Shown here: in pieces, positions 17,638 through 27,450 of the stretch | How the letters are laid out: the number at the start of each line of letters is the position of its first letter | Position numbering within the stretch: position 1 is the first letter of the stretch | Origin: Nocardia asteroides | Lineage (GTDB): Bacteria; Actinomycetota; Actinomycetes; Mycobacteriales; Mycobacteriaceae | Length of the DNA: 64,000 bases | Direction of reading: 5' to 3' | Assembly: GCF_900637185.1 (NCBI RefSeq) | Contig: NZ_LR134352.1 | Coordinates: 2,594,001-2,658,000 of the forward strand | Made by a program: the position numbers and the translations under genes | The notes under the pieces: generated by a model | Seen by the model: only the letters and a program-made list of their open reading frames with translations | Told to the model about the DNA's origin: nothing | Database searches by the model: none

Positions 17638-17900
17638 CCCACGCGGAGCTCGTCAGCAAGCTTGTCGAGATCTTGGGCGAGGTCACCGAGGGCGCGGTGC
17701 CGCCGAATGTCGACACCACTGGTCCCCAGAGCATCCGGGCGCTGAAGCTGACCAGCGTGAAACTGCTGGCGTTCATGGTCGAGGTCGAAGACGTACTCGG
17801 CATCGAATGGGACGACGACATGGCTCCGGACACCACCGCGTCGTTCGAGGCGCTCGCAGGCTACATCTACAGGCAACAACAGGAAGCTGGTGCGCGATGA
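17634..17900 (+). CDS. Carrier protein 2 (phosphopantetheine-binding)
   Basis: An 88-aa second carrier protein. The region SIRALKLTSVKLLAFMVEVE fits the phosphopantetheine helix, with Ser41 in LTSV as the probable attachment site, followed by DVLGIEWDDD. It is clearly different from carrier 1, so the two probably hold different intermediates or meet different enzymes. It directly follows the ligase with a 4-nt overlap (ATGA), so either carrier could be the ligase's substrate. Confidence 0.88.
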   Translation: MTHAELVSKLVEILGEVTEGAVPPNVDTTGPQSIRALKLTSVKLLAFMVEVEDVLGIEWDDDMAPDTTASFEALAGYIYRQQQEAGAR

Positions 17901-18799
17901 GCGAATACCGGATCGCGCTTTTCACTGTCGAATGCGCACAGACCGGGGCCGCCATGGCTGAGATCGTGGCTCGGCACCCAGAGGTGAGGATGATCGTCAC
18001 CTCCGACGTCACCCGCCCGGCGCGAGGAAGCGCAGCCCAGCAGGCGGTCCAACACATCCGCCGTTCCGGCTTGGGTTTCGCGGGCTACCTTTTGTCGTCG
18101 TTCCAGTTCTACAACGCGTGGTTGTCCTTCGACCGGGTCCGCTCGGCGGTGACCCGTGGTGAGCGGGACCGCCTGTCGGTGGCCGAACTGTGCGCGCAGA
18201 ACGGTCTGCGCCACATCCACTCGCAGAATGTCAACGGCGCGGACGTGATCGAGGCGATGCGTGCCGAAGGCATCGATCTGATCGTCATCTACTGGTTCGA
18301 CCAGATTCTCAAACAGCGGGTCATCGATCTACCCGCCCACGGTGTGGTCAACCTCCATGCTGCGCCGTTGCCGGTGTGTCGCGGGCTGTGGCCGGTGCTG
18401 TTCTCGGCGATCGAGAACGACCGCAAGTTCGGAATAACGGCGCACCTGATCGAGGACGAGCAGATCGACGCGGGCCCGATCATCGGGCAGCTGTCGGTTG
18501 CGGACACCGGCCGGTCGGTCCTCTACCAGGACGACATCGTGAATCGCAGTGGCACCGAATTGCTCTCGGCGGTGCTGGCCGATCTTCCGAGCGCGATTGC
18601 CGCGGGAAGGCATCAGAGCGGCGGCAGCTATTTCTCGCATCCCGAACGCGCGCAGATCGCTGCGGGCTCGCGACGTGGCATCTCGCTGACCGCGCTGCGC
18701 GACATGGTCGACGTATACCGCAGCAAGGGGTCGCTCGACGCCGAGTTCACCGTCGTACCCGGAGTGCCGGCAGACACGGACCCGGTCGCGGGGCGATGA
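17897..18799 (+). CDS. Formyltransferase (10-formyl-tetrahydrofolate dependent)
   Basis: A 300-aa formyltransferase related to methionyl-tRNA formyltransferase. The catalytic triad is visible as Asn152 and His154 in VVNLHAAPLPVCRG and Asp191 in DEQIDAGPII. The canonical HxSLLPxxRG loop reads HAAPLPVCRG here. The N-terminal domain is longer than usual (residues 45-100 insert). The likely reaction is N-formylation of an amine or hydroxylamine, perhaps on a carrier-bound amino acid. It is embedded between carrier 2 and the MFS exporter with 4-nt overlaps on both sides. Confidence 0.88.
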   Translation: MSEYRIALFTVECAQTGAAMAEIVARHPEVRMIVTSDVTRPARGSAAQQAVQHIRRSGLGFAGYLLSSFQFYNAWLSFDRVRSAVTRGERDRLSVAELCAQNGLRHIHSQNVNGADVIEAMRAEGIDLIVIYWFDQILKQRVIDLPAHGVVNLHAAPLPVCRGLWPVLFSAIENDRKFGITAHLIEDEQIDAGPIIGQLSVADTGRSVLYQDDIVNRSGTELLSAVLADLPSAIAAGRHQSGGSYFSHPERAQIAAGSRRGISLTALRDMVDVYRSKGSLDAEFTVVPGVPADTDPVAGR

Positions 18800-19980
18800 A
18801 AAGGTCGGGCATGCCACGGTCGCTGACCGTACTGTTGGCGATCACCTGCGGCGTGACCTCGTCCAACATCTACCTCACACAGCCGTTGCTGCCACAGATC
18901 GGCGCCGATCTGGGCGCGACGGCCGAGACCACCGGCTTGGTGCTCTCGGCGACCCAGATCGGTTACGCGCTCGGCATCCTGCTGTTGGTGCCGCTGGGCG
19001 ATATCAGGGACCGCCGGCCCCTGATCCTGACGATGATGGGCCTCACCGGAGCCGCGCTGGTAGCTTCCGCGCTGGCGCCGACAGTGACGGCACTGACCGT
19101 CGCCGGTTTTCTCATCGGCATGTTCACCCCGATCCCGCAGGTCGTGATCCCGCTGGCGGTCTTGCTCAGCGGAGACGAAGGCCGGGGCCGCACGGTCGGC
19201 ATCCTCCAGGCCGGACTGCTCATCGGCATCGTCTGTTCCCGCGCCTACGCGGGCGCCATGGCCGAATGGGTGGGTTGGCGCAGTGCGTACTGGTGCTCAT
19301 TGGCGGCCATGGTGGTGGTGATGGTGCTGCTACTCCGCGCGCTGCCCTCGACAGCGCAGTCTACGGAGTCGCTGACGTATCCGCGGCTCGTGCGGTCGAT
19401 GGCCGTCCTGATTCGCAGGCCGGCGGTCGCGGGCGTCTGTGTGTCCGGCGGGCTGGTCGGCATCGCCTTCGGGGCGTTCTGGAACACCATCACCTTCGAG
19501 ATGCACGCCGAATTCGGTTTCGGCTCAGCGGCATTGGGTGCATTCGGATTGATAGCAGCCGTCAGTGCCCTGGCTTCTCCCGTCGCGGGTCGCATCGCGG
19601 ACCAGCACGGAGTACGACTGACCCAGGCAGTGCTGATCGGCATGCTGGTTGTGGGGTGGCTGATAGTGGCGGGGCCGCCGGCATGGCCGATTGTCGTCCT
19701 GGGCGCGATCCTCATCGATGTCGGGCTGTGGGGCAACCAAGTCGTGAACCAGGCTGCGCTGTTCGGTGCGGCAGCACGCGACCACAGCAGGCTCAACACC
19801 CTGTACTTCTTCACGCGGTTCGCGGGTATCAGTGCCGGCTCCGCCCTGGGCGCGGTGCTGTGGACGCAAGCCGGTTGGCACGCGGTGGTCGCACTCGGAA
19901 TCGTCGTGAGCTTGGTGGCGCTGGGTGTGTTCGCCGCCAGCACCCGGCCTTCCGCATCACTGCAGGAGGTGCGTGGGTGA
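18796..19980 (+). CDS. MFS transporter
   Basis: A 394-aa major facilitator protein with about 12 hydrophobic segments. The conserved loop between helices 2 and 3 reads GDIRDRRPL. The start (ITCGVTSSNIYLTQPLLPQIGADLG) is typical of drug/metabolite:proton antiporters. It probably exports the cluster product or an intermediate and gives self-protection. The ATG at 18796 overlaps the formyltransferase stop; MPRSL six codons on is an alternative. Confidence 0.9.
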   Translation: MKRSGMPRSLTVLLAITCGVTSSNIYLTQPLLPQIGADLGATAETTGLVLSATQIGYALGILLLVPLGDIRDRRPLILTMMGLTGAALVASALAPTVTALTVAGFLIGMFTPIPQVVIPLAVLLSGDEGRGRTVGILQAGLLIGIVCSRAYAGAMAEWVGWRSAYWCSLAAMVVVMVLLLRALPSTAQSTESLTYPRLVRSMAVLIRRPAVAGVCVSGGLVGIAFGAFWNTITFEMHAEFGFGSAALGAFGLIAAVSALASPVAGRIADQHGVRLTQAVLIGMLVVGWLIVAGPPAWPIVVLGAILIDVGLWGNQVVNQAALFGAAARDHSRLNTLYFFTRFAGISAGSALGAVLWTQAGWHAVVALGIVVSLVALGVFAASTRPSASLQEVRG

Positions 19981-20471
19981 CCACCGCCGAACAGCGGCAG
20001 TGTTCCGCTGACGATTTCCGTCTGGCGATGTCGCGTTTCCCCTCCGGGGTCGTGGTGGTCACCACCGAGGATGAGGACGGGAGGCCGTACGGCTTCACCG
20101 CCAGTTCGCTGTGCTCGGTTTCGCTCGATCCGCCACTGCTGCTGGTCTGCTTGGCTCGCTCAGCGAATTCCTATCCGGTGTTCGCCCGGGCGCAGCGGTT
20201 CGCGGTGAGCATTCTCGCCGCGGACCAGGAGCGCACGGCATTGCGGTTCGCCGGCGGGCTCGGTGACAAGTTCTCCGGTGGTGGGCTCGCACGCAGCACC
20301 GCCGGCGGCCTGGTGGTCGGTGGCGCGTTGGCCACCCTCGACTGTGACACCACCGACCGATACCGGGCGGGTGATCACATGGTGCTGTTCGGCCAGGTCA
20401 CCGCGGCTGAGACCACGTCGTCGCCGGCTCCGTTGGTGTACGTCGACCGGGGATTCCGCACGGTCAGTTGA
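19977..20471 (+). CDS. Flavin reductase-like protein
   Basis: A 164-aa NAD(P)H:flavin oxidoreductase of the HpaC-like family, with the typical FPSGVVVVTT near the N-terminus, GFTASSLCSVSLDPPLLLVCL and SILAADQ. Such proteins supply reduced FMN or FAD to a partner monooxygenase. The only candidate partner in the operon is the acyl-CoA-dehydrogenase-like protein. The GTG start overlaps the MFS stop (GTGA) and is preceded by GGAGG at 7-nt spacing. It is the last gene of the right arm. Confidence 0.9.
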   Translation: MTTAEQRQCSADDFRLAMSRFPSGVVVVTTEDEDGRPYGFTASSLCSVSLDPPLLLVCLARSANSYPVFARAQRFAVSILAADQERTALRFAGGLGDKFSGGGLARSTAGGLVVGGALATLDCDTTDRYRAGDHMVLFGQVTAAETTSSPAPLVYVDRGFRTVS

Positions 20472-20479
20472 CATCTCGA

Positions 20480-20520
20480 CGGCGTGGGACAGATCTCGAT
20501 CTTGAACTGGCCCCACGCCG
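20480..20520 (+). terminator. Hairpin at the end of the right cluster arm (weak)
   Basis: A 9-bp perfect stem, CGGCGTGGG (20480-20488) and CCCACGCCG (20512-20520), begins 8 nt after the flavin reductase stop. The loop is long (23 nt) and there is no U-run, so it is only a possible terminator or an attenuation hairpin before the next gene. Confidence 0.3.
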
Positions 20521-20566
20521 ATCGAGCATCTTCGCGCCTGTCGGTGGGGGCGAATATGGTCTTCTC

Positions 20567-21064
20567 GTGCTCGATACTCAGCCGACAGTTCAGGCCCTGG
20601 CGGATATCGCCGAACTCGTTGCTCCCGGATCCACGGTCGTCCGACGACGGCTCGCTGAAGCGGTCGGTGATCACGACCTCGGGGAGGAGACTGCAGCGGC
20701 TGAGGTGTTGCTCGCTGCTCTGTATGACGAGAACGGCGCGCTCGAGCAGGCGGGGATGGTGTGGTGTGACTGGGGTTCCGAACCCGCTGAAATTCGTGAC
20801 GATCTGGTTCAGTTGCCCAGCTGTCCTGGGGCTTTGGACTGGGGCTGGGTGGATCAGTTCGATGAGGACGACTGGGATCCTGACGATATCGACAGCTTTC
20901 TGCGACCTCTCGCGGCGCGGTGTCGTGAACTCGGCGTCGCCCTGATCACGCTCGACATCGAGGCTGACGGATACGGGCTGGGGTTCGTCCCGGCCGAGCA
21001 CGGCGACCGGGTTGCTGAACTGGCGCGAATCGCGCGGTGCGATCTGCGTGTGGTCGCACCATGA
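20567..21064 (+). CDS. DUF6630-like hypothetical protein
   Basis: A 165-aa acidic soluble protein. The central region LPSCPGALDWGWVDQFDEDDW followed by VALITLDIEADGYGLGFVP resembles the DUF6630 family of uncharacterised proteins. The frame can be opened from a TTG at 20468, but the GTG at 20567 excludes the hairpin region and begins the protein-like part. It is probably not part of the biosynthetic cluster, since it starts after the hairpin and its amino-acid content is different. Function unknown. Confidence 0.6.
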   Translation: MLDTQPTVQALADIAELVAPGSTVVRRRLAEAVGDHDLGEETAAAEVLLAALYDENGALEQAGMVWCDWGSEPAEIRDDLVQLPSCPGALDWGWVDQFDEDDWDPDDIDSFLRPLAARCRELGVALITLDIEADGYGLGFVPAEHGDRVAELARIARCDLRVVAP

Positions 21065-21220
21065 GTTGCCACCGGCGAGAGGGGCCTGGCGGCGGACGGG
21101 TAACAGCGTGATGGCGCCGAAATAGGCTGTAGCCCAGCGGAGTGCGGAGACCGGCCCTCGGGCATCGAGACACGACCGCAGCACGGCTTTGCGGTGGGCC
21201 GGTTCGCGGACGCCCACCAC

Positions 21221-22420
21221 CTAATTGTTGGCGCGTTGGATCGAGCGCTTGACCAGGCCGCGGATGCCGGGGAGCTGGATGGCGCGGAGCATGAGTTCGC
21301 CGGCCCAGACGTGAGCGCGGGAGGGCGGGGCGAAGCGGCTTATTCCTTTGCGGGCCAATGCCTGCCGTTTGGTGACTTCGGGACGCAGTGATGTCTCCCA
21401 AGCGGCGAGTGCTGTGGGAATGTCGGCGTGTGTGGCCAGGGCGTCGCCGAGCCGGTCGGCGCCGTCGAGGGCGAGGGCTGCGCCGTACCCGGAGAAGACG
21501 GTCACGCACCATGCCGCGTCGCCGAGCAGGACGACTCGGTCGTGGCTCCAGTGGTCCATGACGATCTGGCCCGCGGAGTCGAAGTAGGCGTCGGTGGAGT
21601 CGGCCTCGAGTTCGCGGAGGGCGTCGGCGATGCCGCCGCCGAGGTCGCCGAAGGCTCGGGTGAGCGCCGGTGTGGGGCCGAGCGCTAGTTCGGCACTTGT
21701 GTCGGGGGCGTGATAGGTGAAGAACGCCGAGGATCGGTCCGGGCCCAGGTTCATCACCGCGGCGGTTCGGCGCGGGCCGAGGAATGTGGTGCCGACGCCT
21801 TCGGGGACGTGCTCGGGGATCTCGGCGAGTGGGAATGCTCCCACCATGTGGGCCAGGTCCACCAGATAGTCGGACTCGGGGCCGAACACGAGCTCTCGGA
21901 TTCGGGAGTGCACGCCGTCGGCGCCGATCAGTAGATCGGACCGGAGGCGGGTGCCGTCGCTGAGAGTGACGACGACTTGGTCGCCGTCCTGGACCACGGC
22001 CTGCACGGTGGTGCCGAAACGGATATCCATGTAGTCGGCCACCGCGTGATACAGCGCCGATTCGAGGTCGCCGCGGAACAGGGTCAGCGCGCGACTGCCG
22101 ACTGCGGCTCGGGCGACGGCGGCGGGGATCGTGAACTTCTCCCGGCCGTCCGCGTGCACCAGGACCGAGGTGAAGAACCCGATATCGCGGGGATTCAGCG
22201 CCGGCAGCAGTCCGAGCCGCTCGGCGGCGTCGTATCCGGGTCCGTGCAGGTTCACCAGATATCCGCTGCTGCGTCGGCTTTGGGCACGTTCGACCACGAC
22301 CACATCCCAGCCGTGCTGGTGCATCCGGAGGGCTGCGGCCAAGCCGGCGATACCTGCCCCCACGATGACCACTCTTTTCCCCGCGCCTGCGGTCGGCGGC
22401 GCCGCGTTGTCTGAAGCCAT
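21221..22420 (-). CDS. FAD-dependent aromatic-type monooxygenase
   Basis: A 399-aa class A flavoprotein monooxygenase. The FAD-binding GxGxxG motif (VVIVGAGIAGLAAALRMHQHG) is near the N-terminus, the DG region reads LLIGADGVHSRIRE and the GD motif is VVLLGDAAWCVTVFSGYGAALALDGADRL. It belongs to the TetX/p-hydroxybenzoate hydroxylase group, which hydroxylates aromatics or inactivates antibiotics. The ATG at 22420 follows CAGGAG at good spacing. Two palindromic operators lie 61-108 bp upstream. Substrate unknown. Confidence 0.88.
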   Translation of the reverse strand: MASDNAAPPTAGAGKRVVIVGAGIAGLAAALRMHQHGWDVVVVERAQSRRSSGYLVNLHGPGYDAAERLGLLPALNPRDIGFFTSVLVHADGREKFTIPAAVARAAVGSRALTLFRGDLESALYHAVADYMDIRFGTTVQAVVQDGDQVVVTLSDGTRLRSDLLIGADGVHSRIRELVFGPESDYLVDLAHMVGAFPLAEIPEHVPEGVGTTFLGPRRTAAVMNLGPDRSSAFFTYHAPDTSAELALGPTPALTRAFGDLGGGIADALRELEADSTDAYFDSAGQIVMDHWSHDRVVLLGDAAWCVTVFSGYGAALALDGADRLGDALATHADIPTALAAWETSLRPEVTKRQALARKGISRFAPPSRAHVWAGELMLRAIQLPGIRGLVKRSIQRANN

Positions 22421-22480
22421 CACCACTACTCCTGATCGGTTCGTCGACGGCGAAAGCCACGCACTGCGCTCTCGCTTCAT

Positions 22481-22499
22481 CGTCAACTAGTAGTTGACG
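22481..22499. promoter_or_regulatory. Operator copy 1, CGTCAAC-N5-GTTGACG
   Basis: A 19-bp inverted repeat with perfect 7-bp arms CGTCAAC and GTTGACG around TAGTA. It lies 61 bp upstream of the monooxygenase ATG, so it probably overlaps that gene's promoter. An identical pair of arms recurs 29 bp further on. Confidence 0.65.
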
Positions 22500-22509
22500 A
22501 TCCCTGTTC

Positions 22510-22528
22510 CGTCAACCTAGAGTTGACG
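22510..22528. promoter_or_regulatory. Operator copy 2, CGTCAAC-N5-GTTGACG
   Basis: Second copy of the same palindrome, arms identical, spacer CTAGA. Centre-to-centre distance from copy 1 is 29 bp, just under three helical turns, so two dimers could bind on nearly the same face. It lies between the two monooxygenase genes, 17 bp from the stop of the upstream one. Confidence 0.65.
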
Positions 22529-22544
22529 ATGCGACATCACCGGA

Positions 22545-24549
<2,005 letters not shown>

Positions 24550-25791
24550 ATGGATGGACTCAACAGGCGCGATGCGTTGAAAGCCGGCGGGATTCTGGGC
24601 GCGCTCGGTGCCCTCGGGATGGTGACGCCCGCGCGGGCCGAACCGTGGTCCTGGTCGCCGGAGTCGTCGGTCGCCGGATCCGGGGCCGGTGCCGACCCGA
24701 TGACGGTGTGGGACCCCGAAGCCGACGATCTGGTGGCCGGGTTGATCGACCGGGGTGATGTGCCCCGGGTCAACGAACTACTGCGGACCTGGACCAGGAA
24801 CGGTCAGGCCCTACCCGAGGGGCTACCCACGGACCTGCGGGATTTCATGGAATACGCGCGCAGGCTGCCGCACTGGACCGACCCCACCAAACTGCACACC
24901 GCGATCGAGTTCAACAAGAAGCGCGGACTGTACCTCGGGGTGCTCTACGGCTTCGCCAGCGGCATGATGAGCACCGTCATCCCCAAGGAGGCGCGGGCGG
25001 TCTACTACTCCAAGGGCGGTCACGACCTCGAGGACCGGATCTCCAAGACCGCCAAACTCGGCTACGACATCGGCAATGTCAACGCCTACAGCCCCGACGG
25101 GGAGATGATCGTCACCTGCGTGAAGACCCGGCTGGTGCACGCGGCGGTGCGGCATCTGCTGCCGCAGTCACCGCACTGGGTGCACTCGGCCGAGGAAGAC
25201 ATCCCGATCAGCCAGAACGACATCATGGTCACCTGGCACAGCCTGCCCACCACGGTGATGAAGCACCTGAACTCGTGGAAGGTGCCCATCCCGGCCCACG
25301 AATCGGAGGCTTTCCTGCACTCCTGGCAGGTGGCCGCGCACATGCTGGGCGTGCGCGACGAGTACATCCCCAACTCATGGGAATCGGCGAATTCGCAAGC
25401 GGCGCAGGTGCTCGACCCGATCATCGCCGCCACGCCCGAAGGCGCCAAGCTCGCCGACCGGCTGCTGGGCCTGGGCGGCAATATCGATTTCGCCCTGCTC
25501 ACCAAACCGGTGCTCGGCTCGTTCACGCGGTTTCTGCTCGGTGACAAGATCGCCGACGGACTGGCCATTCCCCGTGAGCCCGTGTGGGATCCGCTGCTGC
25601 GGTTCAGCTGGGGTCCGTTCATCGCGGTGCGGGAAGGCTTGCTCGCCGCGGTCCCGCCGATCGGCGACCCGTACTGGCTGCTCGACGAATTCCTGCGCAA
25701 AGCCGCGCTGATCTATCTGTCCGAGCTGCGGATGCCGATCAGCATCGAGATCCCGACGATGAACCGGGATATGAGCGTGCCGCCGCGCTGA
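24550..25791 (+). CDS. lcp: Latex-clearing protein (rubber oxygenase) Lcp
   Basis: A 413-aa secreted b-type haem dioxygenase of the Lcp/DUF2236 family, which cleaves the double bonds of cis-1,4-polyisoprene. A twin-arginine signal (LNRRDALKAGGILGALGALG, residues 4-23) ends in ARA. The conserved core is present: Glu147 in IPKEARAVYYSKGG, then Arg163, Lys166 and Thr167 in DRISKTAKLGYDIG, and the haem ligand His197 in VHAAVRHLLPQSP. These match the residues studied in Streptomyces LcpK30. The start is the ATG after AGGAGTGACGCC. A small secreted protein follows in the same direction. Confidence 0.95.
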   Translation: MDGLNRRDALKAGGILGALGALGMVTPARAEPWSWSPESSVAGSGAGADPMTVWDPEADDLVAGLIDRGDVPRVNELLRTWTRNGQALPEGLPTDLRDFMEYARRLPHWTDPTKLHTAIEFNKKRGLYLGVLYGFASGMMSTVIPKEARAVYYSKGGHDLEDRISKTAKLGYDIGNVNAYSPDGEMIVTCVKTRLVHAAVRHLLPQSPHWVHSAEEDIPISQNDIMVTWHSLPTTVMKHLNSWKVPIPAHESEAFLHSWQVAAHMLGVRDEYIPNSWESANSQAAQVLDPIIAATPEGAKLADRLLGLGGNIDFALLTKPVLGSFTRFLLGDKIADGLAIPREPVWDPLLRFSWGPFIAVREGLLAAVPPIGDPYWLLDEFLRKAALIYLSELRMPISIEIPTMNRDMSVPPR

Positions 25792-25837
25792 GCCACGAAA
25801 ACACCTGTCCACGATTCCACTTCAGCTAGGGAGCGCG

Positions 25838-26149
25838 ATGATGCGTACCGTCCTTTCTCTCACCGCCGCCGCGGTCGTCACGGCGGGCCTGTTCGGCACC
25901 GCGACCGCCCAGCCCGTGCCCGTGGCCGACGAAGCCGAGACCGGGTCCTCGGCGGTGGACGCCGGATCGGCCGCCGCCCGCTCGGCGGTCTATTTCGCCC
26001 AGAACGGCGACCTGATCGGGTTCATCGTCCTGCTCGGGGTGACCCCGTTCCAGATCCTGACCAGCGGCATCTGCGACCTGGCGACCATGTCGTCGCTGCC
26101 GAACCCGTGCCGGGGCACCACGCGCTACACCGTGGCCGCCGCCCCCTAG
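25838..26149 (+). CDS. Small secreted protein downstream of lcp
   Basis: A 103-aa protein with a clear Sec signal peptide (MMRTVLSLTAAAVVTAGLFG, cleavage likely after TATA near residue 24). The mature part of about 79 residues has two cysteines (ICDL and NPCR) that could form a disulfide and one hydrophobic segment (LIGFIVLLGVTPFQIL). It lies 46 nt behind lcp on the same strand, so it may be co-transcribed. Its stop overlaps the stop of the convergent 430-aa gene by 4 bp. Function unknown. Confidence 0.7.
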   Translation: MMRTVLSLTAAAVVTAGLFGTATAQPVPVADEAETGSSAVDAGSAAARSAVYFAQNGDLIGFIVLLGVTPFQILTSGICDLATMSSLPNPCRGTTRYTVAAAP

Positions 26150-27438
26150 AAGCCGCTGTGGAACAGCGCGTGTGACATCAGCCGGGAGACGAACCAGCTG
26201 TGTCCCTCCAGACCTGGCTCGTAGCTGCCGCCGGGACCGAAACCGCCGTCGTTCTTGATGTTCTCCGTGGACAGATAGACGAGGGAATTGTTCGACGGCA
26301 GCACGACCAGGGATCGGGAATTGTCGGTGGAATAGATCTCGTAGCCGTCGGTCAGGCCGTTGAAGGGAGTGCCGTCGGGCCGTCGGGTGCCGTTGAAACG
26401 GGCGAAGGGCACCGCGGCGTTGTGGTAGCCGCCGCCGTATTTCGTCAGGCGGGTGCGCAGCTCGGCGCGCACGTCGGCGACGGTGGCGGGCTCGGCGCTG
26501 TAGAGGCGGATCCGTCTGTCGGCGTCGTCGCCCTGCCACGCCTTCAGCCGGGCCCAGAACTCGTCGTAGCCCTGCTTTTTCGTCTTGACGACCTTGCCGT
26601 TCACCACCTCGTTCAGCACGATGTCGAACGCGTAGATCTCGCGCAGCGACTCCGACATGAACCGGTCGTCCTTGCGGCTGTTGGCCAGCAGCCCGCTCAG
26701 CACGGTGCCGCTGCGGCTGTAGGCCGAGACCGCGATACGTTCCAGTTTCACCGCTGCCACCGGCACCAGCCGGGTGGTGATCGCCTCGTAGCAGCGACGG
26801 CCGATGTGGCGCAACGCTTCCGACAGCACGGCCGGATCGGTGAGGTTGGCGTACGCGCCGGCGCTGGACACCGGGACCACCACCGCGAACGCCGACAGGC
26901 ACGGGCCGCCCTCCACCTTCGGCGCGGCCCGCCGCACCGCGCAGAAATGCTGCGTCACCGCGAATTTCTCCTTGCAGAGATAGCGGGCGCCCAGCTCCAG
27001 ATAGTTCGGGGTCTTGACCGGGTCGATACCGCCGCGCCAATACGCCGGGTATTTCTCCAGACCCGCCCGCGGATGCAGCACGACATTGGCGCGCAGCACC
27101 GGGGTGCCGGACTTGTCGTCGGCGAACTGTTTCACCAGCGCCGGTGACAGCCACACCCAGAACAGCCGGGTCACCGCGGTGTCGGCGGAATTGTCGTTGC
27201 GTTCGAGGACGAAGACCCGGCCCGCGTCGGCGTCGTCCATCGCGGCCCGAGTCCGGTAGTCGAGCAGTTCGAGTGGGCTCGCGGCCGGCGCGGTCGCGAA
27301 GACCCGGTCCAGGAAGACGGGAAAGCGGCGCTGATGGTCGCGGTACGGGCGAAGCAACTCGTAACCCTGATTGTCGACGAACACGGTCTTGTAGCTGTGC
27401 AGCAGCGAGCCCTCGTTCGTGATGTCACGCAGCTCCAT
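26146..27438 (-). CDS. Unknown 430-aa protein paired with the LysM protein
   Basis: A 430-aa protein without signal peptide. I do not recognise the family. A segment IAVSAYSRSGTVLSGLL looks like an alpha/beta-hydrolase nucleophile elbow (AYSRS), and a late GHSWFVSRLMSHALFH could supply the histidine, so a lipase/esterase fold is possible but unproven. Phrases such as GTPFNGLTDGYEIYSTDNSR and STENIKNDGGFGPGGSYEPG suggest beta-rich parts. It starts 12 nt after the LysM gene and is presumably its operon partner. Confidence 0.65.
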   Translation of the reverse strand: MELRDITNEGSLLHSYKTVFVDNQGYELLRPYRDHQRRFPVFLDRVFATAPAASPLELLDYRTRAAMDDADAGRVFVLERNDNSADTAVTRLFWVWLSPALVKQFADDKSGTPVLRANVVLHPRAGLEKYPAYWRGGIDPVKTPNYLELGARYLCKEKFAVTQHFCAVRRAAPKVEGGPCLSAFAVVVPVSSAGAYANLTDPAVLSEALRHIGRRCYEAITTRLVPVAAVKLERIAVSAYSRSGTVLSGLLANSRKDDRFMSESLREIYAFDIVLNEVVNGKVVKTKKQGYDEFWARLKAWQGDDADRRIRLYSAEPATVADVRAELRTRLTKYGGGYHNAAVPFARFNGTRRPDGTPFNGLTDGYEIYSTDNSRSLVVLPSNNSLVYLSTENIKNDGGFGPGGSYEPGLEGHSWFVSRLMSHALFHSGF

Positions 27439-27450
27439 CGCCCGCCGCCC

